A stretch of DNA of 13,901 nt from Saprospiraceae bacterium UBA3362 (lineage in GTDB: Bacteria; Bacteroidota; Bacteroidia; Chitinophagales; Saprospiraceae), in NCBI GenBank assembly GCA_002360455.1, contig DEQQ01000015.1, forward strand, positions 1 to 13,901, in the 5' to 3' direction. Position 1 is the first letter of the stretch. Every line of letters begins with the position of its first letter. A program made the position numbers and the translations under genes. The notes beneath the pieces are model-generated. The model was not told the origin of the DNA, did not search any database, and saw only the letters and a program-made list of their open reading frames with translations. Below, piece by piece: positions 1-6,691 of the stretch.

Positions 1-86
1 AGTTCGTTGCCATCGACTGTCACAATGAACTTTGTAGATTGGAATTTAATCTCGGCAAAGTCTGTTGCGAACAAAAAGATTGCAAA
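1..86 (+). repeat. Near-identical DNA repeat, copy 1 (left-truncated)
   Basis: This matches 280-365 at 82 of 86 positions. The first 50 bases are identical and the four mismatches are at 51, 53, 56 and 68. The offset of 279 bp is exactly 93 codons, so both copies encode the same module joint in frame. The window starts inside the repeat, so its true left limit is unknown. Confidence 0.9.
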
Positions 87-845
87 CTTTCTGAACCTAA
101 AATGGAAAAATCGGATTGTGACGATCAGGGCAATTTTTATGTCTTTATTAAGTTTGCTCATCAGGGTGCAGGCGATTGTTTTAGACTAAGAGGAAATGGT
201 CACGATTATGGCGAATTTAAATATTCTCAACTGCCTATTAAAATCGGACCTTTAAAAGGTGATTGTACTACTGCTTATGAGTTCGTTGCCATCGACTGTC
301 ACAATGAACTTTGTAGATTGGAATTTAATGTTGGTAAAGTCTGTTGTGAACAAAAAGATTGCAAATTTAAAGAGACTGAGATTAAAACAACCGACTGCGA
401 TTCTAACAAGAAATTTAATATCATTTACAACTTCATTCCTTTCAATTTATCGGATTCATTTTATATCAAATTAAATGGAAAAATTATTGGATTAAAATCT
501 TATAAAAACCTACCGGATACTATCAAGAACTTGGAGGCCGATTGTAAAACCAATTATGAATTCATTTTAATAGATCAAAAAACTGAATCTTGCAGAGCTG
601 TATTTAAAATTGGAATTGTTTGTTGCGAACACCAATCCAATCAGTGCAAAATTACTGAATTAAAAGTTGACCCTCAAGATTGCACCGGCCCGGGAACATA
701 CAAGATCAAATTGAATTTTAATGTAGTCGCAGGAACAAGTTTTTCTGTTTACGATCGCAATAAGAAAATTGGCGATTACTCAATTTCTCAATTGCCAATT
801 TCGATTGATTCAATTCAGAAATCAAATTCAAATCATGATTTACTC
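3..845 (+). repeat. Tandem 93-residue protein modules
   Basis: Module boundaries, taken at the F(V/I)xID joint, fall at 3, 282 and 561, an exact 279-bp period. A degenerate partial fourth unit follows at about 845-915. Cys counts per unit fall from 8 to 7, 5 and 4 along the protein, so the C-terminal units are the most diverged. Module number may vary between strains because of the long identical DNA tracts. Confidence 0.85.
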
Positions 846-1184
846 AAGGTATGTCTAAACGATATTGATAACTGTTGTAAAGCGATAGAATATATTGCAC
901 CAAATTGTCTTAATGGAGATGGAGGGATATTCCAATTGAGTAAATTAAAAATATATCCATCTCAGGATGGAATAAAATTGCATGCTAATTTTAGCTTCCC
1001 GACTGACTTCAAATTAAGAATTTTTGATATTCAAGGCAAAGAACTAAACGGCGGAATTGAGAAAATCTCAAGTAATGAGTTATTGTTCAAAAACTCCTGT
1101 ATCAATTCAGGTGTATACATTGTCCAATATTACTCAAACGGCAATTATCTCCAAGAAAAGTTACATTACATTAACTCAAAATAA
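3..1184 (+). CDS. Cysteine-rich repeat surface protein with T9SS sorting domain (5' end missing)
   Basis: The reading frame is open to the left edge, so the start and any signal peptide lie outside the window; 393 residues are visible. About residues 1-281 are three tandem modules of 93-95 residues, followed by a degenerate fourth piece to about 305. Each module has a C-x4-C, a CC pair and further Cys; I count 25 Cys in all. Modules share an NG...G...Y..LPI core and a YEF..ID joint, suggesting small Ig/FN3-like beta domains held by disulfides. About residues 306-393 resemble a type A T9SS C-terminal domain: a KIYPS opening, a LRIFDIQGKEL strand and a SGVYIVQYY ending. The protein is therefore probably exported across the outer membrane and anchored or released outside. 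I do not recognise a named family for the module. Adhesion or a structural surface role is inference only. No terminator is visible behind it. Confidence 0.85.
   Translation, partial: FVAIDCHNELCRLEFNLGKVCCEQKDCKLSEPKMEKSDCDDQGNFYVFIKFAHQGAGDCFRLRGNGHDYGEFKYSQLPIKIGPLKGDCTTAYEFVAIDCHNELCRLEFNVGKVCCEQKDCKFKETEIKTTDCDSNKKFNIIYNFIPFNLSDSFYIKLNGKIIGLKSYKNLPDTIKNLEADCKTNYEFILIDQKTESCRAVFKIGIVCCEHQSNQCKITELKVDPQDCTGPGTYKIKLNFNVVAGTSFSVYDRNKKIGDYSISQLPISIDSIQKSNSNHDLLKVCLNDIDNCCKAIEYIAPNCLNGDGGIFQLSKLKIYPSQDGIKLHANFSFPTDFKLRIFDIQGKELNGGIEKISSNELLFKNSCINSGVYIVQYYSNGNYLQEKLHYINSK
280..365 (+). repeat. Near-identical DNA repeat, copy 2
   Basis: Second copy of the 86-bp block at 1-86. Identity stops abruptly after the CCEQKDCK codons; the rest of the two modules is only distantly similar at protein level. 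A third, diverged equivalent lies 279 bp further on, from 561, and is recognisable mainly as protein. Confidence 0.9.
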
Positions 1185-1243
1185 TATTTATTTATAATTA
1201 AATATCAGTAAATTATATATTAACTATTATTTAATTTTTTAAA

Positions 1244-1286
1244 TTTTAATCAAATACTTGGTTAATTTTAATCAAGAGGTTAATTT
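1244..1286 (+). repeat. Short direct repeats in the AT-rich spacer
   Basis: The spacer 1185-1310 holds no gene and is extremely AT-rich. Within it TTTTAATCAA occurs at 1244-1253 and 1266-1275, a 22-bp period or about two helical turns. GGTTAATTT occurs at 1260-1268 and 1278-1286. The repeats overlap the proposed promoter, so they could be a binding site, but AT-rich sequence makes short repeats easy to obtain by chance. Confidence 0.4.
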
Positions 1287-1287
1287 G
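1258..1287 (+). promoter_or_regulatory. Candidate Bacteroidota promoter for the Omp28-like gene
   Basis: TTG at 1258-1260 is followed after 19 nt by TTAATTTG at 1280-1287, one mismatch from the TAnnTTTG -7 consensus. The element ends 23 nt before the ATG at 1311, leaving a short leader. The spacing fits the known -33/-7 arrangement, but the mismatch and the AT-rich background lower confidence. Confidence 0.5.
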
Positions 1288-1310
1288 TGCACAAAATTAA
1301 TTAGCTAATT

Positions 1311-3371
1311 ATGAATAAACTTTTACTTTTTGCATTATTATTTTTGAGTTTTAGCGCAAATTATTTTGCCCAAAGCGCTAGTTTCTCAGACAATTTTGAC
1401 AGTTACACTGCAGGCAAATTTGTTGCTCAATCCAATACAAGATGGACAACATGGACCAATAAACCGGGAACTGCAGAAGATGCTCTGGTTTCTGACGAAC
1501 AAGCAAGAAGCGGAAAAAATTCTGCTAAATTTGAATCATCAGATCCGGTAAACGGTGGACCTACTGACTTGGTACTTGAATTTGTTTCAGCTCCTAAACA
1601 AGCCGGAACGTTTTCAATGAGTATGTGGATGTATGTAGTTTCAGGTAATGGAGCTTATTTTAATTTACAGGGATTAAAACCTATAGGCTCAACAGGAGGC
1701 TGGGTTTTGAGTGCTTATTATTATGACGACGGAACAATTGAAATAGGAAACTCAGGTAATTTAGTGGTTGGCTCAGGTTCTTATCCTTTTGACACTTGGT
1801 TTGAAACCAAAGTTGATGTTGATTTGACCAACAATAAATGGGTAATGTCTGTCAATGGCAATGAACTCGGAACATGGCAAAGCCCTACAAATTCAATTTA
1901 TGCTATTGACTTATTCCCTATCAATCAAAATGGCACATCTCTTTACTACGTTGACGATTTTAGTTTTTCTTATACAGAACCGGTATTACCTAAGATAGAT
2001 GCAAGTTTATATGGATCAACAGCCAGAAACTTTGCTATAACCGGAGGAAAAGGAAACCTTTCTGTAAACGTCAGAAATGTTGGCTTAGATCCCATTACTT
2101 CTTTGGACTTAAACTTTAAAAACGGTGCAAGCGTAAAGACCTATAAAGCTACAGGTTTGAATATAGCCTCATTGGCTTCTGCATCTATTAAGCATCCTGA
2201 TCAATACACAATAGAAGATGGAAAAAATGATTTGATCGTTTATATCTCAAACGTAAATGGATCAGGAGACCTTAACAGTAAAAATGATTCTGTTAAAGTT
2301 GGATTGACAGGTTACACTCCTGCCCCGTTCAAAAAGAGCTTGGTTGAAGAAGGAACTGGTACTTGGTGTCAATGGTGTCCGAGAGGAACTGTTTTCATGG
2401 ATTCATTGAATAGAACTTATCCTGATCATTTTGTTCCCATAGCAGTTCATACTGCTGTAAGTGGTGGACCTGATCCAATGGATTTACCTGACTACAGTGT
2501 TCCTTTTGGTTCATTAATTGGAAATGCATACCCTAGAGTTGCTGTAAATAGAACTACCATCACAGACCCGGGAACAATGGAGTTACCTATGCTTGTGGAC
2601 TTAACTAAAGCTCCGGTTGCTAAATTAAGGCATAGTGGACTTTTTAATATCAATACAAAAGAATTAACTATATGCGTGAGCACAGAAGCTTTGGAAGCAA
2701 TGTCCGGTGATTACAAATTGAATTGTGTCATCACAGAAGATTCTTTAAAAGGAACTACTTCTGCTTGGGCTCAAAGGAATGCTTATGCCGGAGGCGCAAA
2801 TGGTCCAATGGGCGGTTATGAATCACTACCTTCACTTGTGCCTGCAAGCCGTATGAAATATGATCACGTAGCAATTGCAACTCTTGGACCGATAGATGGT
2901 ATTCCAAACAGCATCCCTGCAAATCTTGGCAAAGGAGACAAAGTTACATATCAGTTTTCGTTTACTCTTCCTGCCACTTCCAGAGCTAACAAGGTACAAG
3001 TTGTGTCTTATCTTATTGCTCCTGATGGATCTATCGCAAACTCTCAAATTACTACTATAGACGAATTGCTTGCTAACGGTAATGATTGTTCAGTAGGTAC
3101 AAAAGATGTCTTAGCTGCTAACACTCAAATTACATTGAGTCCAAATCCTGTTACCAACCAGTCTAAATTAGAGTTTGAATTGGCAAAAGATTACAATGTT
3201 GGTCTTACTGTTTATGACCAAACTGGAAAATCAATTCAAACTAAAAATTATGGAAAACTTTCAGGCAAACAACAATTGAGTTTCGGAAATGAAAACTTGA
3301 ATTCAGGTGTATATTTTATTCAATTGAATATAGGCGGTGAAATGAAGTCAATTTCTTTCTTCGTAAAATAA
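1311..3371 (+). CDS. Secreted LamG-like / Omp28 thioredoxin-fold protein with T9SS sorting domain
   Basis: The 686-residue protein starts at ATG 1311 with a clear signal peptide (MNKLLLFALLFLSFSANYFAQ, cleavage near residue 21). About residues 24-220 look like a concanavalin/LamG-type beta-sandwich, ending in YYVDDFSF. About 225-335 resemble a CARDB/FN3-like domain. From about 340 an Omp28-related thioredoxin-like domain begins with EEGTGTWCQWCPRG; the CxxC is Cys353-Cys356. About residues 605-686 form a type A T9SS sorting domain (LSPNPV opening, GVYFIQL near the end). It is thus probably exported to the cell surface. Omp28-family function is not established; a thiol-disulfide role is inferred from the CxxC alone, and the N-terminal domain suggests carbohydrate or surface binding. 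It sits between an AT-rich spacer and a strong terminator, so it is probably transcribed alone. Confidence 0.9.
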   Translation: MNKLLLFALLFLSFSANYFAQSASFSDNFDSYTAGKFVAQSNTRWTTWTNKPGTAEDALVSDEQARSGKNSAKFESSDPVNGGPTDLVLEFVSAPKQAGTFSMSMWMYVVSGNGAYFNLQGLKPIGSTGGWVLSAYYYDDGTIEIGNSGNLVVGSGSYPFDTWFETKVDVDLTNNKWVMSVNGNELGTWQSPTNSIYAIDLFPINQNGTSLYYVDDFSFSYTEPVLPKIDASLYGSTARNFAITGGKGNLSVNVRNVGLDPITSLDLNFKNGASVKTYKATGLNIASLASASIKHPDQYTIEDGKNDLIVYISNVNGSGDLNSKNDSVKVGLTGYTPAPFKKSLVEEGTGTWCQWCPRGTVFMDSLNRTYPDHFVPIAVHTAVSGGPDPMDLPDYSVPFGSLIGNAYPRVAVNRTTITDPGTMELPMLVDLTKAPVAKLRHSGLFNINTKELTICVSTEALEAMSGDYKLNCVITEDSLKGTTSAWAQRNAYAGGANGPMGGYESLPSLVPASRMKYDHVAIATLGPIDGIPNSIPANLGKGDKVTYQFSFTLPATSRANKVQVVSYLIAPDGSIANSQITTIDELLANGNDCSVGTKDVLAANTQITLSPNPVTNQSKLEFELAKDYNVGLTVYDQTGKSIQTKNYGKLSGKQQLSFGNENLNSGVYFIQLNIGGEMKSISFFVK

Positions 3372-3396
3372 TAAGGACTTTTAATTAGTCAAATAT

Positions 3397-3426
3397 AAGG
3401 GAAGCATTTTGGTGCTTCCCTTTTTT
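3397..3426 (+). terminator. Intrinsic terminator after the Omp28-like gene
   Basis: A perfect 10-bp stem (AAGGGAAGCA at 3397-3406, TGCTTCCCTT at 3413-3422) closes a 6-nt TTTTGG loop and runs into a T tract. It lies 25 nt after the stop codon, in the right orientation to end the + strand transcript. Confidence 0.92.
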
Positions 3427-3462
3427 GTTTAGGGGCCTTGGACTTATTTCTTTTTACATCTA

Positions 3463-3490
3463 TTGCTTTGCAACATTTAGTTTACCTTTG
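3463..3490 (+). promoter_or_regulatory. Bacteroidota promoter for the aminotransferase gene
   Basis: TTG at 3463-3465, 17 nt, then TACCTTTG at 3483-3490, an exact match to TAnnTTTG. Transcription would start a few bases later, giving a leader of roughly 80 nt before the ATG at 3578. It is placed correctly, after the upstream terminator and before the gene. Confidence 0.7.
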
Positions 3491-3496
3491 CAAAGC
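3465..3496. promoter_or_regulatory. Inverted repeat overlapping the aminotransferase promoter (possible operator)
   Basis: GCTTTGCAA at 3465-3473 and its exact reverse complement TTGCAAAGC at 3488-3496 are separated by 14 nt. The right arm covers the end of the -7 element and the probable start region; the left arm touches the -33 TTG. A dimeric repressor bound here would block initiation. No regulator gene lies in the window, so this is inference from symmetry and position. Confidence 0.45.
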
Positions 3497-3515
3497 CTTC
3501 TTTTAGAAGAAAGGC
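3495..3515 (+). other. Small hairpin in the aminotransferase 5' leader
   Basis: GCCTT (3495-3499) can pair with AAGGC (3511-3515) and CTT (3500-3502) with AAG (3507-3509), leaving one bulged A and a TTAG loop. It has no following T tract and no recognised riboswitch class. It may only stabilise the transcript or be chance. Confidence 0.3.
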
Positions 3516-3577
3516 CAAATATCAAAACAAAATACAGAACAAGCTTCATTTCGTATTTATACATTTAAATAGAGTTG

Positions 3578-4777
3578 ATGAATTTTATTCTTTCTAAAAG
3601 GGTTGAAGAACTTAGTGAATCTGCAACATTGCGAATGGCGCAAGCTGCGCGTGAATTGAAACAACAAGGTGCAGATATCATCAATTTATCATTGGGAGAG
3701 CCCGATTTCGATACCCCGGAAGAAATCAAACAGGCCGCTATAGAAGCTTTAAAAAATGGACAAACTAAGTACACTCCTGTTGCCGGCACCTTAGAGTTAA
3801 GACAGGCAATAGTTGAAAAATTAAAAAATGAGAATCATTTAGAATATTCTGCAAATCAAATTGTCGTTTCGAATGGAGCAAAGCAGGCATTCGCTAATAT
3901 ATGTCAGGCAATACTTAATCCGGGAGATGAGGCCTTAATCCTTGGCCCGTACTGGGTTTCGTATTTTGAAATCATTAAATTGGCAGAAGGGATTCCTGTA
4001 GTAGTCAATTCTAAAGCGGAGAACAATTATAAGTTTGCTATTCAAGATGTAGCCAAAGAACTCAATGAGAAGACAAAACTAATGGTTTTTTCTTCACCTT
4101 GCAACCCTACAGGAACCGTTTATACCCAAACCGAACTCGAAGCTTTGGCCAATTTACTGAATCAATATCCTAAGGTGATTGTTGTAGCTGATGAAATTTA
4201 TGAGCACATCATTTTCGGTCAAAAGCATTTCAGCTTCGCAAGGATACAGGGGATGAAAGAGCGTACAGTAACGATCAATGGATTTTCAAAAGCGTTTGCG
4301 ATGACAGGATGGAGGTTGGGATATATGGCAGCTCCAATGCAAATAGCCGAAGCTTGTACAAAAATTCAGGGTCAGTTTACTTCCGGTGCAAACTCAATAG
4401 CTCAAAGTGCAGGAATAACTGCGCTCAAACTTAATCCGACCGTTGTTCAGTCCATGTGTGACCAATTTGAGAAACGCAGAGACACTCTATTGCAACATAT
4501 CAAAACAATTCCACATTGGGTGAGCTCGTTTCCGGAAGGCGCCTTTTATCTGTTGCCTGAAGTGGATTATTATTTTGGCAAACAAACAAACCAAGCTGAA
4601 GTAATCAAAGACGCAGAAGACTTAGCGTATTACTTGCTCAAAGAAGCTCATGTGGCATTGGTTAGTGGAGATGCTTTTGGTGCAAAAAAATGTCTTAGAA
4701 TCTCTTATTCTTTGTCTGAATCCAAAATTATTGAAGCAGTCGAAAGAATCAAAATGGCATTAAGCAAACTAACATAG
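3578..4777 (+). CDS. Class I/II pyridoxal-phosphate aminotransferase (aspartate aminotransferase type)
   Basis: Transfers amino groups between an amino acid, probably aspartate, and 2-oxoglutarate in the cytoplasm, linking the TCA cycle and amino-acid synthesis. The 399-residue length is normal for the family. Visible hallmarks are the N-terminal SLGEPDFDTP substrate segment, YTPVAGTLELR, the SPCNPTGTVY motif, ADEIYEH carrying the cofactor-ring Asp, the PLP-lysine motif FSKAFAMTGWRLGY with Lys238, and a C-terminal LRISYS with Arg374, the expected carboxylate-binding arginine. I chose ATG 3578; a TTG directly before it at 3575 would add one residue. No Shine-Dalgarno is seen. It has its own promoter and converges on the next gene with only 16 bp between stops. 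The subtype resembles the Ib aspartate aminotransferases, but specificity (aspartate, prephenate or another amino acid) cannot be fixed from motifs. Confidence 0.93.
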   Translation: MNFILSKRVEELSESATLRMAQAARELKQQGADIINLSLGEPDFDTPEEIKQAAIEALKNGQTKYTPVAGTLELRQAIVEKLKNENHLEYSANQIVVSNGAKQAFANICQAILNPGDEALILGPYWVSYFEIIKLAEGIPVVVNSKAENNYKFAIQDVAKELNEKTKLMVFSSPCNPTGTVYTQTELEALANLLNQYPKVIVVADEIYEHIIFGQKHFSFARIQGMKERTVTINGFSKAFAMTGWRLGYMAAPMQIAEACTKIQGQFTSGANSIAQSAGITALKLNPTVVQSMCDQFEKRRDTLLQHIKTIPHWVSSFPEGAFYLLPEVDYYFGKQTNQAEVIKDAEDLAYYLLKEAHVALVSGDAFGAKKCLRISYSLSESKIIEAVERIKMALSKLT

Positions 4778-4792
4778 AATTGCTGTCAATTC
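4777..4792. terminator. Short symmetrical hairpin between convergent stops (weak)
   Basis: GAATTG (4777-4782) and CAATTC (4787-4792) pair around a CTGT loop, filling almost exactly the gap between the two convergent stop codons. There is no T tract in either direction and the stem is short and AT-rich, so terminator function is doubtful. Confidence 0.25.
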
Positions 4793-4793
4793 A

Positions 4794-6659
4794 CTAATAT
4801 AAAAACTTCCATTTTATTCCAATATTAATAAAAAAGTCAAAAACAGGATATCCTACAACATAAGAACTCCGCTTATTCCAAAAAGAGTCTATATGTTCAA
4901 AACTCAGATGTAGATTAAAATCTTGTACCTGAAAAGAAGAGCCCAAACTTAAATTTTCCAATAATAAAGGTTTGTTTTGAACAGTACCAAGTTGAAACTG
5001 ATCGACAATTGGAACGTATTCCAGTCTATTTTCTAATGATCTAAGTTGAACTCCGACAATCAACCGCATTCCGGCCTTTCGATTAAATAAAGCTAAGTCA
5101 TAATGAATATGATGTCTCGTTGTCCAAAAATCAAAAATGGTTTGATAATTGAATATTTCATAATAAAATAGCTCATTTCTCAATCCAAATCTCCTCCACT
5201 GCAGAACATGATTTAAAGTAAGCTGAACTGCATTCCCATTTTGCTTCCATTGAAAAAATCCACTGTCTTTTTGAAAGAAAATAAGGCCCGAAGTATTACT
5301 AAAATGAACGGAAAGTTCCGGCCAATTCCGTTGAGAACTAATGGATATATTAATTGATCTTGATTTAATAGGATCAAATTTATTTTCCCAAATTAATTTT
5401 CTATTTACTCTAAAGGTAGAATTTGATAAATCAGGATACTTAGACTGAATTCTCGCTTCCAACTTTACACTTATATCTGTTGTAGGGCTCCTATAAATCG
5501 CCCCCAAACGATAATCATATTGATTAAGCTTTGAATCTAATTCTTGATATCCAATTGCAAATAATCCAAATCTAGAATTAAGTTGATACTTGCCATTTCC
5601 ATCGACATGAGGTACAATATATTGAGTAGGCAATGTGTCAAAAGAAAACCAGTGCTGCTTTAATCCTGCAGTCATTTCCACCTTCCAGGAACTATCTTGA
5701 GGACTCGACGTTATGGCATGAAACATTTGATTTAGTTCTCTGTATCGAAACAAATAAGACAGACTTAAACTATCCACCAATAAAATTCCATAAAGAGAGT
5801 AAGAATTACTATTTAATTGATCGAAATAAGAAGTTTTTCTGTCATTAAATTTTGCTTCATATCTAACTCTTAAGCGATTCGAAATCTTATATCCAACTCT
5901 AATAAAATATTGATCATGATTTGCTATTGCTTCTGCCTTGTCAGTAACAACAGGAATTGCTTCTCTTATCGAGTATAAACTGTTTGTTAAAAATGAATCC
6001 GAAACAATCCCTAATGACATTTGGTTTTTTCGATTGTTCGACAAAAATGCAATATCAGTATCCCATTTCTTTCCCGCCCAAAACAGGTGAGAAGCAAAGG
6101 AACTTACATTCATTTTTTGCCGTTGATAAATCCCTCCAAAAATTGTGCGGTTGTACTGAGTACACCAATTCAAATTATTTTTGAAAGGAATCGTTGCCAT
6201 TCCACCTACTTTCAAATTTTCAAACAAACTCTTTGAAGAATTTCCAAATGATTTCCCTTCCTGAAGGAACAATTCAGAATAAGGTTTATTGGATTGAAAT
6301 GATTGCAATAAATCAATCTGAGCCTCCATTCTACTCCATCCATTCCAACCTAATCCCAAAGAATACGACGGAGAATAATGATTGAATAAAAACAAAGTCG
6401 GTGATGCTTCATTATTCAATCCTGTACTTAACAGCTGATTAAAGTTTATTAAATATTGTGTAGAGTCAAAATATAAAATTCGCTCCGAGCTACCATGGAT
6501 ATTGACTTTATATAGCTCGTGTTTTATTAATCTTAATGAATCGTTCTTTTTTATTTGCACGGAGTCAAACTGAACCTGCGCAGTTACGCTAAATCCGAAG
6601 CTTACAAAAATAAATAAAAAGAAAATCCTATATTGCTGAATCAAATTCAATGAAATCAA
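4794..6659 (-). CDS. Outer-membrane beta-barrel protein, 'putative porin' (DUF4289-like)
   Basis: About 621 residues. The N-terminus has a hydrophobic signal sequence (RIFFLFIFVSFGFSVTAQ, cleavage after TAQ, about residue 28). The mature part is rich in alternating amphipathic strands with aromatic ends, and the C-terminus FFINIGIKWKFLY ends in an aromatic residue, as barrel proteins do. The segment around residues 130-215 (FLQEGKSFGNSSKSLFENL, then a TQYNRTIFGGIYQRQKMN-like stretch) resembles the Bacteroidota putative porin family. Its role is probably passive or specific outer-membrane transport; substrate unknown. No in-frame ATG exists near the signal sequence: the frame is closed by TAA at 6681-6683, and TTG at 6659, 6650 or 6644 are the candidates, so the start is uncertain by a few residues. 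It lies 32 nt after the preceding gene and is the last gene of the minus-strand cluster. Confidence 0.8.
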   Translation of the reverse strand: MISLNLIQQYRIFFLFIFVSFGFSVTAQVQFDSVQIKKNDSLRLIKHELYKVNIHGSSERILYFDSTQYLINFNQLLSTGLNNEASPTLFLFNHYSPSYSLGLGWNGWSRMEAQIDLLQSFQSNKPYSELFLQEGKSFGNSSKSLFENLKVGGMATIPFKNNLNWCTQYNRTIFGGIYQRQKMNVSSFASHLFWAGKKWDTDIAFLSNNRKNQMSLGIVSDSFLTNSLYSIREAIPVVTDKAEAIANHDQYFIRVGYKISNRLRVRYEAKFNDRKTSYFDQLNSNSYSLYGILLVDSLSLSYLFRYRELNQMFHAITSSPQDSSWKVEMTAGLKQHWFSFDTLPTQYIVPHVDGNGKYQLNSRFGLFAIGYQELDSKLNQYDYRLGAIYRSPTTDISVKLEARIQSKYPDLSNSTFRVNRKLIWENKFDPIKSRSINISISSQRNWPELSVHFSNTSGLIFFQKDSGFFQWKQNGNAVQLTLNHVLQWRRFGLRNELFYYEIFNYQTIFDFWTTRHHIHYDLALFNRKAGMRLIVGVQLRSLENRLEYVPIVDQFQLGTVQNKPLLLENLSLGSSFQVQDFNLHLSFEHIDSFWNKRSSYVVGYPVFDFFINIGIKWKFLY

Positions 6660-6691
6660 TATAATTTTTGAGATTAATAATTATTGTTTAA

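Noticed and set aside
1..365. CRISPR-like or mobile-element repeat
   Set aside because: There are two copies in phase with a 93-codon module inside one open frame, with no short spacers, terminal inverted repeats or transposase.
7..474. Two short overlapping + strand frames sharing a PSTVTMNFVDWNL stretch (7-189 and 259-474)
   Set aside because: They are out-of-frame readings of the 86-bp DNA repeat inside the Cys-rich gene; the similarity comes from the repeat, not from two small genes.
3491..3577. Riboswitch or attenuator in the aminotransferase leader
   Set aside because: The leader has one small bulged hairpin, no terminator-like alternative fold, no leader peptide and no recognisable aptamer consensus.
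4777..4792. Strong bidirectional terminator between convergent genes
   Set aside because: Only a 6-bp AT-rich stem with no T tract on either strand; kept as a low-confidence feature, not a firm terminator.
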